This document shows, piece after piece, positions 27,468-37,556 of a stretch of 64,000 nt of DNA (the first letter of the stretch is position 1; each line of letters begins with the position of its first letter). Under the pieces are notes generated by a model. That model was not told where the DNA came from, ran no database searches, and saw only the letters and a list, made by a program, of their open reading frames with translations. Both the position numbers and the translations under genes were made by a program. Origin of the DNA: Chryseobacterium soldanellicola. GTDB taxonomy: Bacteria > Bacteroidota > Bacteroidia > Flavobacteriales > Weeksellaceae. The stretch is taken from positions 620,001 to 684,000 of the forward strand of contig NZ_FNKL01000003.1 in assembly GCF_900100115.1 (NCBI RefSeq), given 5' to 3'.

Positions 27468-27938
27468 TTATACTTTCAGTTGTCTGTAAATACCTTGTTC
27501 CAAAGATATGAAAGTTTCCGTTCTTGTAACCCCTTTTAGCTTTTGAAGTTTGCTGAGAATCTGCATTAAATGGTCGTTATCTTTACAAAGAACCTTAAGG
27601 AAAATCGTATAATTTCCTGTTGTATAATGGGCTTCAACCACTTCATTAATATCTTTCAATGCTTTTACCATATCAGGATAATGACTAGGCTGATCTAAAA
27701 ATACACCGATGTAGGAAACTACCTTATAACCGATTTTTTTAGGGTTTAAGAAAGAGATTGAATTCTCAATTACGCCTGCATGTTCCAGTTTTTTAATTCT
27801 TTGGTGAACGGCTGTTGTTGAAATTCCAACATTTTTCGAAATATGAGCTAAAGAAGTTTTAGCGTTATCCATCAACATGTAGATGATTTCTTTGTCGATA
27901 GAGTCTAAGTGGTAGCTTGTGCTGCTTGAATTTTTCAT
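27468..27938 (-). CDS. Lrp/AsnC family transcriptional regulator
   Basis: A 156-residue regulator. An N-terminal winged helix (LDSIDKEIIYMLMDNAKTS then ISTTAVHQRIKKLEHAGVI) binds DNA; the C-terminal RAM domain (YIGVFLD, VVEAHYTTGNYTIFLKVLCKD) senses small ligands and forms octamers. It lies between an EEP nuclease gene and deoC in one operon. The ligand cannot be told from sequence. Confidence 0.93.
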   Translation of the reverse strand: MKNSSSTSYHLDSIDKEIIYMLMDNAKTSLAHISKNVGISTTAVHQRIKKLEHAGVIENSISFLNPKKIGYKVVSYIGVFLDQPSHYPDMVKALKDINEVVEAHYTTGNYTIFLKVLCKDNDHLMQILSKLQKLKGVTRTETFISLEQGIYRQLKV

Positions 27939-27958
27939 TTTCTACTTTTTTTTATTAT

Positions 27959-28912
27959 TTATGTTTTGTTTTTATTAACACTTTTGAATTTCACAAAAAC
28001 CGGAAAATGATCGCTGTATCCTCCCAAATACCGTGTACCTGCATAAGTTCGGAAGGGACGGCCTTCAAAATTCCTGTTCCGGCTGCTGATTTTTTCAGAG
28101 CTGAATACCTTTGCATCCTGAAATGACAGGGCTTTGGCATCATTGTCAAATAATGATTTTGACAATATGATCTGATCGAAAAGCAGGCCAGACTTATAAT
28201 GAAAAGTAGAATATTTTCTTGCAGAAAACAAGTCCAGAAAAGGGTTTTCCAAAACCTTTATTTGGTCGTTGTCGTAGAGAATTTTAATCAAATTTTCATC
28301 ATCTGGGTTTTCGTTAAAATCACCACACAAAATCACATGTTCCTTACTATCATTCACAAGCTTCAAAATTCTGCCCCGAATTTCGTTTAATATAAAGTCT
28401 CTTTTTGGCTTATTAACATCTTTTTCTCGCTTGGAGGGAAGGTGAGCGATAAAGACATTAATAATTTCCTCTTTATATTTTACTTTTGAATACAGTACAT
28501 CCCTAGTTGTGTCATAATTTTCTGTGTTTTTATCTATAATCTCAAAGAAAAATGTAATAGTTTCTGAATCTATCACCTCTACTTTGCTTTTATCATATAA
28601 CATTGCTACATCTACCTTTCTTTCATCCATAGAATTGTAATGTACAATTCCGTATTCCGAATTAAAAGGCTCCATCTGCACCAACTCTTCCAAAACTTTC
28701 CTTCCGGAAACTTCCGAGAGCCCTATCATAAATGGTAATACTCCATTTTGCTCCTTCATCAGCTCAAATACGTGCGAAATTTTAAAAAGCTTATTTTTAT
28801 ATTTCTTTTCGTCCCAATTTCTCAGTCCTGATTTTGTAGGATCAAGTTGATGAATTGGCTTAGGATCCGGCAAAAATAAATTTTCTACATTATAAAAACT
28901 GAACAGCTCCAT
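27959..28912 (-). CDS. endonuclease/exonuclease/phosphatase family protein
   Basis: A 317-residue EEP superfamily metal-dependent hydrolase, cytosolic (no signal peptide). It opens with FSFYNVENLF, the metal-ligand glutamate is in MIGLSEVSG, and IAHLPSKRE, LCGDFNENPDD and GGYSDHFPVFVKF are the conserved active-site loops. The substrate may be nucleic acid or a phosphoester. It is first in a likely operon with the Lrp regulator (20-base gap) and deoC. Confidence 0.88.
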   Translation of the reverse strand: MELFSFYNVENLFLPDPKPIHQLDPTKSGLRNWDEKKYKNKLFKISHVFELMKEQNGVLPFMIGLSEVSGRKVLEELVQMEPFNSEYGIVHYNSMDERKVDVAMLYDKSKVEVIDSETITFFFEIIDKNTENYDTTRDVLYSKVKYKEEIINVFIAHLPSKREKDVNKPKRDFILNEIRGRILKLVNDSKEHVILCGDFNENPDDENLIKILYDNDQIKVLENPFLDLFSARKYSTFHYKSGLLFDQIILSKSLFDNDAKALSFQDAKVFSSEKISSRNRNFEGRPFRTYAGTRYLGGYSDHFPVFVKFKSVNKNKT

Positions 28913-29290
28913 CTACACGCATTTCAATTTGTAGTATTTTACACTTTCCTTTCACAGTGTAAATTTATTATTTTTTTTTAAATACCATTAATTTTTTTAC
29001 GATTTATTAAATATAATTTTATTCTTAAAATCAATAAGTATTAGAAAAATTAATAATAAAATACAAATTTATGATTAAATATTTCAACTATTCCGATATA
29101 TCATTCATTAATTGAAAATTAAAATAACATATAATTTATCAATAAACCTGTATAAAACACCCATTTATGGGAATTGTTCTTTTATTTTTTTAATTAAAAG
29201 TATTTTAATAGCAATTATTATTCCATTTTTTGAATAAGTAAATCAAAATGTGAAAAAAATTTTCTTATTTAATTAATTTAATCGCTAAAT
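28913..29290. other. AT-rich intergenic region, no feature seen
   Basis: About 380 bases of very AT-rich sequence. No ORF, hairpin or clear promoter is recognised in either strand. Confidence 0.5.
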
Positions 29291-29962
29291 CTATAATAAA
29301 TCGGGACGTTTTTCTTTGGTTATTCTTACCGCCTCATCATGACGCCAGTCTTCAATTTTCGCAAAATTGCCACTTAACAGGATTTTCGGAACTTCAAGTC
29401 CTTTATAAACTTCTGGTCTTGTATAAATTGGCGGCGATAAAAGATCGTCCTGAAAACTGTCTGTCAGCGCACTTTGCTCATCATTTAAAACTCCGGGAAG
29501 CAACCGAATGATGGAATCGGCCAAAACGCAAGCCGCCAATTCACCTCCGGTAAGAACGTAATCGCCGATCGATATCTCTTTTGTAATATGTAAGTCTCTC
29601 ACACGCTGATCGATACCTTTATAATGACCGCATAAAAAGATCAGATTATTTTTGATAGAAAGTGTATTGGCGATTTTTTGATTTAAAGTAATCCCGTCTG
29701 GTGTCAGATAAATAACTTCATCATATTCCCTTTGAGATTTAAGCTCAGAAATGCATTTGTCCAACGGTTCTACCATCATAACCATTCCAGCACCGCCGCC
29801 GTAAGGCTCATCGTCTATCTGCCTGTGCTTATTGATTGCCCAATCTCTCAATTGGTGAAAATGTACTTCTACAAGGCCTTTATCCATTGCTCTTTTCAAA
29901 ATAGAAGTTGTGAACGGACTTTCCATTAATTCAGGAAGCACGCTTATAATGTCAATTCTCAT
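29291..29962 (-). CDS. trmD: tRNA (guanine-37-N1)-methyltransferase
   Basis: A 223-residue SPOUT methyltransferase that methylates G37 of tRNAs with a G36, preventing frameshifts. It starts [17 protein letters not shown], typical of the family, and has the knot segments [13 protein letters not shown] and [21 protein letters not shown] for S-adenosylmethionine binding. Its start overlaps the end of the upstream ndh gene by four bases (ATGA), implying translational coupling. Confidence 0.96.
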   Translation of the reverse strand: MRIDIISVLPELMESPFTTSILKRAMDKGLVEVHFHQLRDWAINKHRQIDDEPYGGGAGMVMMVEPLDKCISELKSQREYDEVIYLTPDGITLNQKIANTLSIKNNLIFLCGHYKGIDQRVRDLHITKEISIGDYVLTGGELAACVLADSIIRLLPGVLNDEQSALTDSFQDDLLSPPIYTRPEVYKGLEVPKILLSGNFAKIEDWRHDEAVRITKEKRPDLL

Positions 29963-31221
29963 TGTACTGTTTCGTTTTTCTTAGTTGGGGAAATAATTAA
30001 TCGTAAAGAGGAATCTTTATTAAAATAGCTCCACATCCAGTTGAAGAACACGGCAAGTTTATTTCTTACGCTCAAGATAAGCATTAAATGTAAAAACATC
30101 CAGAAATACCAAGCCAGAAATCCCTGGAATTTGATGAATGGTAAATCTACAACCGCTCTGTGCTTTCCGATTGTTGCGAGCGAACCTTTGTCGTCGTATT
30201 CATATTCCACCCATTCGTTGATATTCTTCTTAATTAAATTCTTTCCTAAATTTTTTGCCTGGTTAATCGCTACATTGGCCACCTGAGGATGCCCCTGCGG
30301 ATATTTTGGGGTTTCCATATAGGCGATATCTCCGATCGCATAAATGTTGTCATACCCTTTTATTTTATTAAACCGGTCTACTATATACCTGTTTTTGTTC
30401 AGTTTTTCAGCGGGGAAACCTTCAACCACATTTCCTGTAACTCCAGCTGCCCAGATTACGTTGTTGGAAGGAATGCTTTTTCCGCTTTTCATATAAACTT
30501 TATCACCGTCGTACTCCGTCACATATTCCTGGCTCATGAATGTAACTCCAAGATCTTTAAGATACTGCTCAGACTTTTGCTGAGCTTCCGGACTCATCAC
30601 GGCAAGAGGCTTTTCTGTAGAACTTATCAGAATAATTTTAAGATGATCAAAATTCATGTAAGGATAATCTCTCGGAAGAATTTCTTTTTTCATTTCTGCA
30701 AAAGCACCTGCCAATTCTACCCCTGTGGGGCCGCTTCCTACAATGACGATATTCCAGTTTCCGTCGTCGCTGCGGCTTTTTTCAAGAATTAATTTCTCAA
30801 AAGTCATCAAAACATGATTTCTGATACCGATCGCTTCCTGGGTATTTTTCATTCCGAAAGCTCTGCCTGCCAAATCTTTATTACCGAAAAAATTAGTTTT
30901 ACATCCAGTCGCGATTACCAATTTATCATAAGTAAATTCCGCTTCATCGGTAATGACTTTATTATTGGCTGCATCAATTTCTTTTACCTCCGTCAAACGG
31001 AATTGCGTATTTCTCGATTGCTGAAAAATTTTCCTGAATGGAAAAGAAATATTGGAAGGCTCGATCCTCCCGCACGCTACCTGATAAAAAAGAGGCTGAA
31101 ACATATGGTGATTTACTCTATCGAGAACAATTACCTTTTTATTTTTATTATTCAACGATTTTGCAAGCTGCAGCCCCGCAAATCCTCCTCCAATAATGAT
31201 GATCTTTTCGCGTGTTTCCAT
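29959..31221 (-). CDS. ndh: type II NADH dehydrogenase (FAD pyridine nucleotide oxidoreductase)
   Basis: A 420-residue flavoprotein of the NDH-2 type, passing electrons from NADH to menaquinone without pumping protons. [13 protein letters not shown] near the N-terminus binds [22 protein letters not shown] near residue 165 binds [13 protein letters not shown] near residue 290 is the second FAD motif. A hydrophobic stretch toward the C-terminus ([17 protein letters not shown]) attaches it to the membrane. ATG 31221 is the start; an upstream TTG is part of the TAAATTTG promoter box. Confidence 0.9.
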   Translation of the reverse strand: METREKIIIIGGGFAGLQLAKSLNNKNKKVIVLDRVNHHMFQPLFYQVACGRIEPSNISFPFRKIFQQSRNTQFRLTEVKEIDAANNKVITDEAEFTYDKLVIATGCKTNFFGNKDLAGRAFGMKNTQEAIGIRNHVLMTFEKLILEKSRSDDGNWNIVIVGSGPTGVELAGAFAEMKKEILPRDYPYMNFDHLKIILISSTEKPLAVMSPEAQQKSEQYLKDLGVTFMSQEYVTEYDGDKVYMKSGKSIPSNNVIWAAGVTGNVVEGFPAEKLNKNRYIVDRFNKIKGYDNIYAIGDIAYMETPKYPQGHPQVANVAINQAKNLGKNLIKKNINEWVEYEYDDKGSLATIGKHRAVVDLPFIKFQGFLAWYFWMFLHLMLILSVRNKLAVFFNWMWSYFNKDSSLRLIISPTKKNETVQ

Positions 31222-31227
31222 AATATA

Positions 31228-31235
31228 CAAATTTA
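31228..31235 (-). promoter_or_regulatory. -7 box of ndh
   Basis: TAAATTTG on the minus strand ends six bases before the ndh ATG. The TTG inside it is not a start codon. Confidence 0.55.
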
Positions 31236-31269
31236 CTGATTTTATTTAGCATTTTAGTCCTTAAAAAGT

Positions 31270-31277
31270 TAGTTTTG
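31270..31277 (+). promoter_or_regulatory. -7 box of the GH25 lysozyme gene
   Basis: TAGTTTTG ends nine bases before the GH25 ATG, divergent to the ndh box 34 bases away. Its TTG is in frame with the gene and mimics a start codon. Confidence 0.55.
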
Positions 31278-31286
31278 CAAAACTTT

Positions 31287-32150
31287 ATGCCACAAAAGAA
31301 GTACACCAAAAAAACTGCCAGAAAGGTCCACAGCAACAGACGTAAAAATTACTTTTTCCGCCGTAAAATCGTGCTGGCAATTTTGGTTATTGCACTGATA
31401 GGTACAGGTTTGTATTTAAAACAATCCATCAGCTATTATTATGCTTTGTACTTCAATAAATTTATTCATAAAAAACTTCATAATTCCGAAACGGAGACAT
31501 TGAGAATTCAAAAAATCCTGTCTAATAATCTTGATAAAACCTACGGATTTGATATTTCTCATTATCAAAACCGGGAAGATATAAAATGGGACAGCTTAAG
31601 CATCGGGAATAAAACTATTCCGTTGGAATTTGTCGTAATGCGTGCAACAATGGGAAACCGCAATGCCGACAAACATTTTGATGAATTTTGGGAACAGTCA
31701 AAAAAGCATAACCTGATCCGCGGTGCTTATCATTTTTACAGAGCTGATGAAGATCCTGTTATTCAGGCAAATAACTTCCTGGAAAATGTAAAATTAGAAA
31801 GCGGCGATCTTCCGCCAATTTTAGATATTGAAAAAATTCCGAAGCGTAAAACCAACAAAAAACTGATCGAAGATTTAAAAGTCTGGTGCAAAATCGTGGA
31901 AGAAACTTATGGTGAAAAGCCAATTATTTATACCTATTATCATTATTATAAAGACTTTCTGAAAGGTGAATTTGATGATTATCCGCTTTGGCTGGCGAAT
32001 TACAACGATGTTCCTACTCCATCTCCTGATGCGGATTGGAATTTCTGGCAGTTTACAGAGAAAGGAATCGTTTACGGAATTAATACCAAAGTTGATCTGG
32101 ATATTTACAATGGAAGTTCATGGTCATTAAGAAGATTAACGATAGATTGA
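31287..32150 (+). CDS. GH25 family lysozyme, membrane anchored
   Basis: A 287-residue peptidoglycan muramidase. A basic N-terminus and one hydrophobic segment (IVLAILVIALIGTGLYL) form a signal anchor. The catalytic domain starts at YGFDISHYQ, with the active-site acidic pair in PPILDIEKIP and conserved FVVMRATMG, GAYHFYRADEDP, PLWLANYN and WNFWQFTEKG segments. It probably remodels cell wall in the periplasm. ATG 31287 is the start, the more upstream TTG being inside the promoter box. Confidence 0.9.
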   Translation: MPQKKYTKKTARKVHSNRRKNYFFRRKIVLAILVIALIGTGLYLKQSISYYYALYFNKFIHKKLHNSETETLRIQKILSNNLDKTYGFDISHYQNREDIKWDSLSIGNKTIPLEFVVMRATMGNRNADKHFDEFWEQSKKHNLIRGAYHFYRADEDPVIQANNFLENVKLESGDLPPILDIEKIPKRKTNKKLIEDLKVWCKIVEETYGEKPIIYTYYHYYKDFLKGEFDDYPLWLANYNDVPTPSPDADWNFWQFTEKGIVYGINTKVDLDIYNGSSWSLRRLTID

Positions 32151-32161
32151 TTTTTGTTTTT

Positions 32162-32190
32162 AATCACAGATTGCAAGATTTGCACAGATG
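32162..32190 (+). repeat. dispersed CACAGAT-type repeat
   Basis: Contains ATTTGCACAGATG and matches copies at 49043-49071, 59005-59033 and, inverted, 59122-59148. It lies just past the GH25 stop codon. Confidence 0.7.
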
Positions 32191-32263
32191 TTTGCGTATG
32201 GTTTTTTTGTGGATTTCATTTGTGATTATTTGTGAATTAAATTTATGTTATTCGTTTTTGAAA

Positions 32264-33394
32264 TCATTTAAAAGGCCTTCTTTGCACCCACTCTGTTTTT
32301 GGAGTTAAGGATAAAAAAATTTGATTTATAAATTGATTCAACAATGTATTATTGTGCTTTATCAGTCCAAAAATTTCAACAGGCTCAGCGCCAATTGTAG
32401 ATTTTATTTCAAGGGCTGTCCGTCCGAAAATGATTCTTCTGAACTGATGATTAATCCCAAATTCTACCATATCCAAAAGCATATTTAAGTATAATTGCTT
32501 TTCTTTCTGAAGGCTTTTATCATACCCCAGAAAATACGTATCAATATCTTCATTATTGACAATCAACGTATAAAAACCAATTAATTTTTCATCTAAAAAA
32601 TATCCAAAGACCTTAAAGTTTTGATTTAAATTTTCCTTTAAACTTTCAAAATGATTTTCAGTAAGAAAAAAAGTATTGAAAGGTGCATTTTCAGCTACAT
32701 TCTGATAGAGAAGATTCATTTCGTCCTGATATTTTTTCACGGAATTTAAATCTAATTCCCTTTTTTCGATTCCTGTGAATTTTTTCCTTGCCGAAAGCGC
32801 TCTTGTTCTGTATTTTGTTGAAAAATCCTGTAAATAATCTTCAAAACTTTTCCAATTTTCTCTTATTCCCAACATCATATTCGGTTGAACGGAAAACTGA
32901 TAATAAGACTGATGATTTTTTTGCTGAAAAAATTTTATAAAACCGATTTGATAATCTTTATAAATAATTAATGATGTTTTTCGCAGCTTTTTCTGAATTT
33001 CTTTTACAGCTTCATGCAAAATGAGGACGACCTGCTCTGGATTGACCTTTGAAGGATCAAAATAAAATCCGTTTTGCCCGGTCAGCATATTATTACCGAG
33101 AATCATCACGTCTTTACTGAATGTTCTGGCCAAAAAATTACGAATACCGCACCAAACCCGGCCTTTTTGAAAAGTAGAATGATGCTTGAAATTTAAATAT
33201 TGAAATAAAGCACCGCCAATTAACTGATCGTGCTGAAAAAATCCCGCAAAATAACATTCCATATTGTTTGGTTTGGATTTCTCCAGAACGCAAAAATACT
33301 CTTTGGACAACATAATATTATGTTTTCCGATCACCTCATTCCAGCCTGCGGGAAGCCCGTCGGAAGTTTTATATATTTTAAATGTATGAGACAT
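32264..33394 (-). CDS. GNAT/FemAB-like acyltransferase family protein
   Basis: A 376-residue cytosolic protein resembling the BioF2-like acetyltransferase (Acetyltransf_6) family, which has two GNAT-like halves. Segments supporting this are SFEDYLQDFSTKYRTRALSA, LNQNFKVFGYFLDEKLIGFY and the C-terminal MVEFGINHQFRRIIFGRTA. The donor and acceptor are unknown; relatives act on cell-envelope components. It has no close operon partner except DUF1761 44 bases upstream on the same strand. Confidence 0.7.
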   Translation of the reverse strand: MSHTFKIYKTSDGLPAGWNEVIGKHNIMLSKEYFCVLEKSKPNNMECYFAGFFQHDQLIGGALFQYLNFKHHSTFQKGRVWCGIRNFLARTFSKDVMILGNNMLTGQNGFYFDPSKVNPEQVVLILHEAVKEIQKKLRKTSLIIYKDYQIGFIKFFQQKNHQSYYQFSVQPNMMLGIRENWKSFEDYLQDFSTKYRTRALSARKKFTGIEKRELDLNSVKKYQDEMNLLYQNVAENAPFNTFFLTENHFESLKENLNQNFKVFGYFLDEKLIGFYTLIVNNEDIDTYFLGYDKSLQKEKQLYLNMLLDMVEFGINHQFRRIIFGRTALEIKSTIGAEPVEIFGLIKHNNTLLNQFINQIFLSLTPKTEWVQRRPFK

Positions 33395-33437
33395 AAAAAG
33401 GCCACAAATGTAGCCTTTACATTTGATTTTTAATTAA

Positions 33438-33956
33438 TTATTTCGGGGTCACCAGATTAAAGCCGTCAATTGCATACCAACCACAAACAATTCCGCCCAT
33501 AATCGTAATGGTAAGCGTCCAGTAAGCTGTATTAATAAACGTATATTTCCAGGATTTCCTTTCAAACATAGCATTGATTGCCGTCAGTGGAAACACAAAG
33601 AAAATTCCCATGATAAAAGAGTGCAAAGCCCCATGACCAAAAGATCGGTAGGCCATTCCGTAATCTTTCATAAAAGCAAAATAGGATGGTTTTGCGTTCA
33701 TCTCATCACCTCCCATCATTCCCATGGCCCCGTACTGATGTATCGTAACCATTTGAAGAAAAAAAGCAACAAAAAGAGACAAAATAAAGGCAAAAACGAA
33801 TACAAAACCCATATTTCCGCCCTGCATTTTCTCTTCTGTCAATCCGGCTTCTTTCATCCAGACAATTCCAAAAACTTTCGGATTATACCATATAAATCCC
33901 ATAATTAAAGGAACTAAAGCGGCTACAAGAATAGCCCAAAAATTGATTTGCACCAT
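33438..33956 (-). CDS. DUF1761 membrane protein
   Basis: A 172-residue protein with four predicted membrane helices (about residues 8-27, 52-72, 108-128, 142-160). The opening FWAILVAALVPLIMGFIWYNP is the DUF1761 hallmark. The function of the family is unknown. It precedes the acyltransferase-like gene on the same strand. Confidence 0.85.
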   Translation of the reverse strand: MVQINFWAILVAALVPLIMGFIWYNPKVFGIVWMKEAGLTEEKMQGGNMGFVFVFAFILSLFVAFFLQMVTIHQYGAMGMMGGDEMNAKPSYFAFMKDYGMAYRSFGHGALHSFIMGIFFVFPLTAINAMFERKSWKYTFINTAYWTLTITIMGGIVCGWYAIDGFNLVTPK

Positions 33957-34184
33957 AGTTTTAATTTTTAAAATAAGTATATCAAATCTACATTAAAAAA
34001 CAATATAAAATACATTTAATATAAAAATTCGCCCAATTCAATTAACAAACATTAATAAAAATACTTATTTCAATTATAAAAATTCAATATTAATTAAATT
34101 TTAAAGTTTATTATAAACTAAAAATATAACCCCCGCTAAATATCGATGTAAGTTTATTTTAAAAGCTTTGTAGTTTCATTTTCG

Positions 34185-34192
34185 TATTTTTG
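34185..34192 (+). promoter_or_regulatory. -7 box of the ABC-F gene
   Basis: TATTTTTG fits TAnnTTTG and lies 40 bases before the start codon. The -33 is not clear. Confidence 0.4.
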
Positions 34193-34232
34193 TGGTTCAA
34201 TTCAAAAATAAAATTCAAACTACTATATTCCA

Positions 34233-36116
34233 ATGAATTACGTTTCAGTCGAAAATCTCACCAAATCCTACGGCATCAAAGTTTTGTTTAAAAATATCTC
34301 CTTTCATGTAAATGAAGGCGACAAAATTGCCATCGTTGCCAAAAATGGCAGTGGAAAATCTACTCTTCTGAAAATTCTGATGGGTAAAGAAATTGCAGAC
34401 AGCGGAACTGTAGTGATTAATAAAGATATCCAGGTGGTTTTATTTGACCAGGAGATTGATTTTGATTCTGATCTTACGATTGACGAGTTTATGATGACTT
34501 TGGATTCTGCACCGATTCAGGCCTTGAAAAACTATCATAAATCACTCCTTTCCACAGATTATGATTTCATTGAAAAAGCGTTGGCAGAAATGGAAATTCA
34601 TAAAGCTTGGGATCTGGAAAATGACATGAAACAAATCCTGTCACAGCTGAAAATAACAGATCTGGAAGCCAAAATGGGGACTCTTTCCGGTGGGCAGATC
34701 AAACGGGTAGCCTTAGCAAAATTACTGACTGAAACCAGAGCCGAGCATCGCCATACATTATTAATTATGGATGAGCCGACCAACCATCTTGATGTGGAAA
34801 TGGTGGAATGGCTTGAAAACTATTTAAGCAAAGCAAAAATCACCTTATTACTGGTGACTCACGACCGTTATTTCCTGGATGCCGTTTGCGATATTATATG
34901 GGAAATGGAAGATCAGAATCTTTATTTTCATAATGGAAGCTACGCGACCTATCTTGAAAATAAAATGATCCGTGAGGATAATATGAACTCAACCATCGAC
35001 AAGGCCAATAACCTTTACAGAAAGGAATTGGAATGGATGAGAAGACAGCCGAAAGCGCGAACTACAAAATCCAAATCAAGAATCGATTCTTTCTACGAAA
35101 CCGAAAAAGTAGCCAAAACCGACACCCGAAAGCAAGGTCTTGAGCTGGATTTTGAAATGAAAAGGTTAGGAAATAAAATTCTTGAGCTTAAACATATTGA
35201 TAAGAGTTTTGGAAATAAGCTTTTACTGAAAGATTTCAGCTATCAGTTTCAACGTGGTGAAAAAGTAGGAATCGTAGGAAAAAACGGAGCCGGAAAATCT
35301 ACTCTTTTAAATATCATTCAAGGTTTAGAAAAAGCTGATAATGGCGAGATTGAAACAGGAGAAACTATCTCTTTCGGTTATTTTTCCCAAAAAGGGCTAA
35401 CCTATAAAGAAGACGAAAGAGTTATTGATTTTATTAAAGAAATTGCTGAATATTATCCTTTAGCCAACGGAAAAAGTCTTTCTGCTTCTCAGTTTTTAAG
35501 ATTGTTTTTATTTGACGATCAGACGCAGTATTCTCCGATCTCAAAACTTTCGGGAGGTGAAAAAAGAAGACTGCATTTGATGTATATTTTATATCAGAAT
35601 CCGAATTTCTTAATTTTTGATGAGCCTACAAATGACCTTGACCTACCGACTTTAACCGTTCTTGAAATTTTTTTACAGATGTTCCAGGGTTCATTAATCA
35701 TCGTTTCTCACGACAGGTATTTTATGGACAGAATTGTTGACCATATTTTAGCTTTTGAAGGCGAAGGAAAAATAAGGGATTTTATCGGAAATTTCTCAGA
35801 ATACAGAGAAAATCAAAAGCTTGAAGAAAAAAATCCAAAAGCTGCTGTTATTGAACAAAAAGTTGAAACACCCACTCCTGCTCCGGTTTCAAAACCGCAG
35901 ACTTCAAAAAGAAAACTTTCTTTCAAAGAGCAGCGCGAACTGGAAACGATTGAAAAAGAAATGCCCGAACTTGAAATACAGCGCGCAAAAATTTTAGATC
36001 AGCTTAATAATGAAGCAGATTACGAAAAAATATCAAAGCTTTCTGCCGATCTGGAAGCGATTTCCGGGAAACTGGAAAATCACGAAATGAGATGGCTGGA
36101 GCTTCAGGAGGAATAA
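34233..36116 (+). CDS. ABC-F family ATPase
   Basis: A 627-residue soluble twin-ATPase protein without membrane domains. Domain 1 has Walker A AKNGSGKST, signature LSGGQIKRVALAKLL and Walker B LLIMDEPTNHLD. Domain 2 has GKNGAGKST, LSGGEKRRLHL and LIFDEPTNDLD. The inter-domain linker is basic and helical. A C-terminal coiled coil (EQRELETIEKEMPELEIQRA region) points to the Uup-like branch. ABC-F proteins act on the ribosome (translation factors or antibiotic protection) or on DNA junctions; which applies is not decidable here. Confidence 0.9.
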   Translation: MNYVSVENLTKSYGIKVLFKNISFHVNEGDKIAIVAKNGSGKSTLLKILMGKEIADSGTVVINKDIQVVLFDQEIDFDSDLTIDEFMMTLDSAPIQALKNYHKSLLSTDYDFIEKALAEMEIHKAWDLENDMKQILSQLKITDLEAKMGTLSGGQIKRVALAKLLTETRAEHRHTLLIMDEPTNHLDVEMVEWLENYLSKAKITLLLVTHDRYFLDAVCDIIWEMEDQNLYFHNGSYATYLENKMIREDNMNSTIDKANNLYRKELEWMRRQPKARTTKSKSRIDSFYETEKVAKTDTRKQGLELDFEMKRLGNKILELKHIDKSFGNKLLLKDFSYQFQRGEKVGIVGKNGAGKSTLLNIIQGLEKADNGEIETGETISFGYFSQKGLTYKEDERVIDFIKEIAEYYPLANGKSLSASQFLRLFLFDDQTQYSPISKLSGGEKRRLHLMYILYQNPNFLIFDEPTNDLDLPTLTVLEIFLQMFQGSLIIVSHDRYFMDRIVDHILAFEGEGKIRDFIGNFSEYRENQKLEEKNPKAAVIEQKVETPTPAPVSKPQTSKRKLSFKEQRELETIEKEMPELEIQRAKILDQLNNEADYEKISKLSADLEAISGKLENHEMRWLELQEE

Positions 36117-36310
36117 TGAGTTTGAGTGTTTGAGCGTAAGAGAGTTTTAGAGTTTTAGAGTAAGAGAGTTTGAGGGTTGGAGTGTTAATGTGTTGCATTT
36201 AGGTTTAAAAAGCTTAATGCTGATGACAGAAATTATCAAACATTTTCACACTAAACCCTCTTACTCTAAGACCCTCAAACTCTCTTACTCTAAGACCCTA
36301 AAACTCTAAA
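36117..36310. repeat. inverted array of GAGTTTTAG/GAGTTTGAG motifs
   Basis: Two arrays of short 8-10-base motifs (left 36117-36184, right 36240-36310) are in opposite orientation and share GAGTTTTAGAGTTTTAG and AGTAAGAGAGTTTGAGGGT. They fill the space between convergent ABC-F and oxidoreductase stops and could form a long hairpin acting as a terminator. Confidence 0.75.
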
Positions 36311-36312
36311 AC

Positions 36313-37368
36313 TCATAAACTAACAACATTCCCGTTATTAGAGCTTTCCCAGGCCGCATCAATGATCTTCATATTCTGAATCACTTCTTCCGCGGGAGAT
36401 GGCAAATAATATCCGAAAACGATGTGCTCGTAAATATTCTGATAATAATTCATATAATTTCCGGGTTCGCTTGATGTAAGAATTCTTTCTGTTTCGGAAT
36501 TTTCGTTTAAATAATTCAGAATTCCGTCGGCTTCTTTTAAAGGCTGTGTCCAGTCTTGTCTGTATGTTGGAATCGCACCGGCAGCTAATTCATTTTCCTG
36601 ATTATCTGTTCTTTCCTGTAAAAAGCTTCCTTTTTCACCGTGAATACTATACGCAAAATGTGCTTCTTTAGTAAAAACTGATGATTTTAACCTTACCCTT
36701 AAGTCATTTTTATAATAGAGAAGAATTTCGAAATAATCGTTGGCAAATTCTGCACCTTTCATTGAAAATACATCAGCAAAAAGCTTGTCGGGAAAACCAA
36801 AATACTGTACCGCCTGATCCACCAAATGCGAACCTAAATCATGTAGAGAACCGGAGCCGACAGCCTGTGGATCTTCTTTGTGAGCTTTTCCGCTTGCTGT
36901 GGTCCGAAAACGGTCAAATCGGATTTCCGCTTCTTTTATATTGCCTAATTTACCTTCATTAATAATTTTCTGAACCTGCAGGTAATCTCTGTCGAATCTT
37001 CTGTTCTGATAAACGCTTAAAAATAATCCTTTTTGCTCGGCCAGCTTTACAAGTTCTTCAGCCTGAGAAACATTCACGGTAAAAGGTTTTTCTACGATAA
37101 CATTTTTCCCTGCTTCCAGAGCCATTTTTACATACTCAAAATGAGTCTGAACCGGTGTATTGACCACAACCAATTCAATATCCGCGTTTTGAAGCATCTC
37201 CTCTACCGACCGGTAAATTGTTGCATCAGAATATTTTTCTTTTGACTCTTCCTTACTTCTTTCCACGATCGCAGAAAGGAAAAATCCCGGATGTTCTTTT
37301 AAAAACGGAGCATGGAAAATTTTCCCGCTCATTCCGAAGGCACAAAGCCCAACTTTTACCAATTGCAT
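36313..37368 (-). CDS. Gfo/Idh/MocA family oxidoreductase
   Basis: A 351-residue NAD(P)-dependent sugar-type oxidoreductase. The Rossmann opening is VGLCAFGMSGKIFHAP; EKPFTVNVSQAEELV carries the family EKP motif; the catalytic-domain segment GSGSLHDLGSHLVDQA is typical. It is probably cytosolic. The substrate cannot be inferred because it stands alone. Confidence 0.9.
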   Translation of the reverse strand: MQLVKVGLCAFGMSGKIFHAPFLKEHPGFFLSAIVERSKEESKEKYSDATIYRSVEEMLQNADIELVVVNTPVQTHFEYVKMALEAGKNVIVEKPFTVNVSQAEELVKLAEQKGLFLSVYQNRRFDRDYLQVQKIINEGKLGNIKEAEIRFDRFRTTASGKAHKEDPQAVGSGSLHDLGSHLVDQAVQYFGFPDKLFADVFSMKGAEFANDYFEILLYYKNDLRVRLKSSVFTKEAHFAYSIHGEKGSFLQERTDNQENELAAGAIPTYRQDWTQPLKEADGILNYLNENSETERILTSSEPGNYMNYYQNIYEHIVFGYYLPSPAEEVIQNMKIIDAAWESSNNGNVVSL

Positions 37369-37381
37369 ATTATTTTTTTAG

Positions 37382-37409
37382 CAAATATATCCATAAAATG
37401 TTTCATCAA
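37382..37409 (-). promoter_or_regulatory. promoter of the Gfo/Idh gene
   Basis: On the minus strand TTG (plus 37407-37409), 17 bases, TATATTTG (plus 37382-37389), then a 13-base leader. Confidence 0.5.
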
Positions 37410-37508
37410 TAATCTCCAGACTTTATATAAAATTAAAATTTAATCTAAAAAATGATAAAAATCACAATATTTATTTTTAATAATTCTAAATAAAAGCAAA
37501 CAAATACT

Positions 37509-37516
37509 TACTTTTG
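37509..37516 (+). promoter_or_regulatory. -7 box of the siderophore receptor gene
   Basis: TACTTTTG fits TAnnTTTG, 40 bases before the start codon. No -33 is evident and no clear Fur box was recognised. Confidence 0.4.
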
Positions 37517-37556
37517 CCGCATTATTTAAAACCACTCTAAATAATATCAAATAAAA

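Noticed and set aside
30289..31239. Long plus-strand open frames opposite ndh
   Set aside because: They are antisense to a clear flavoprotein and have no coding character.
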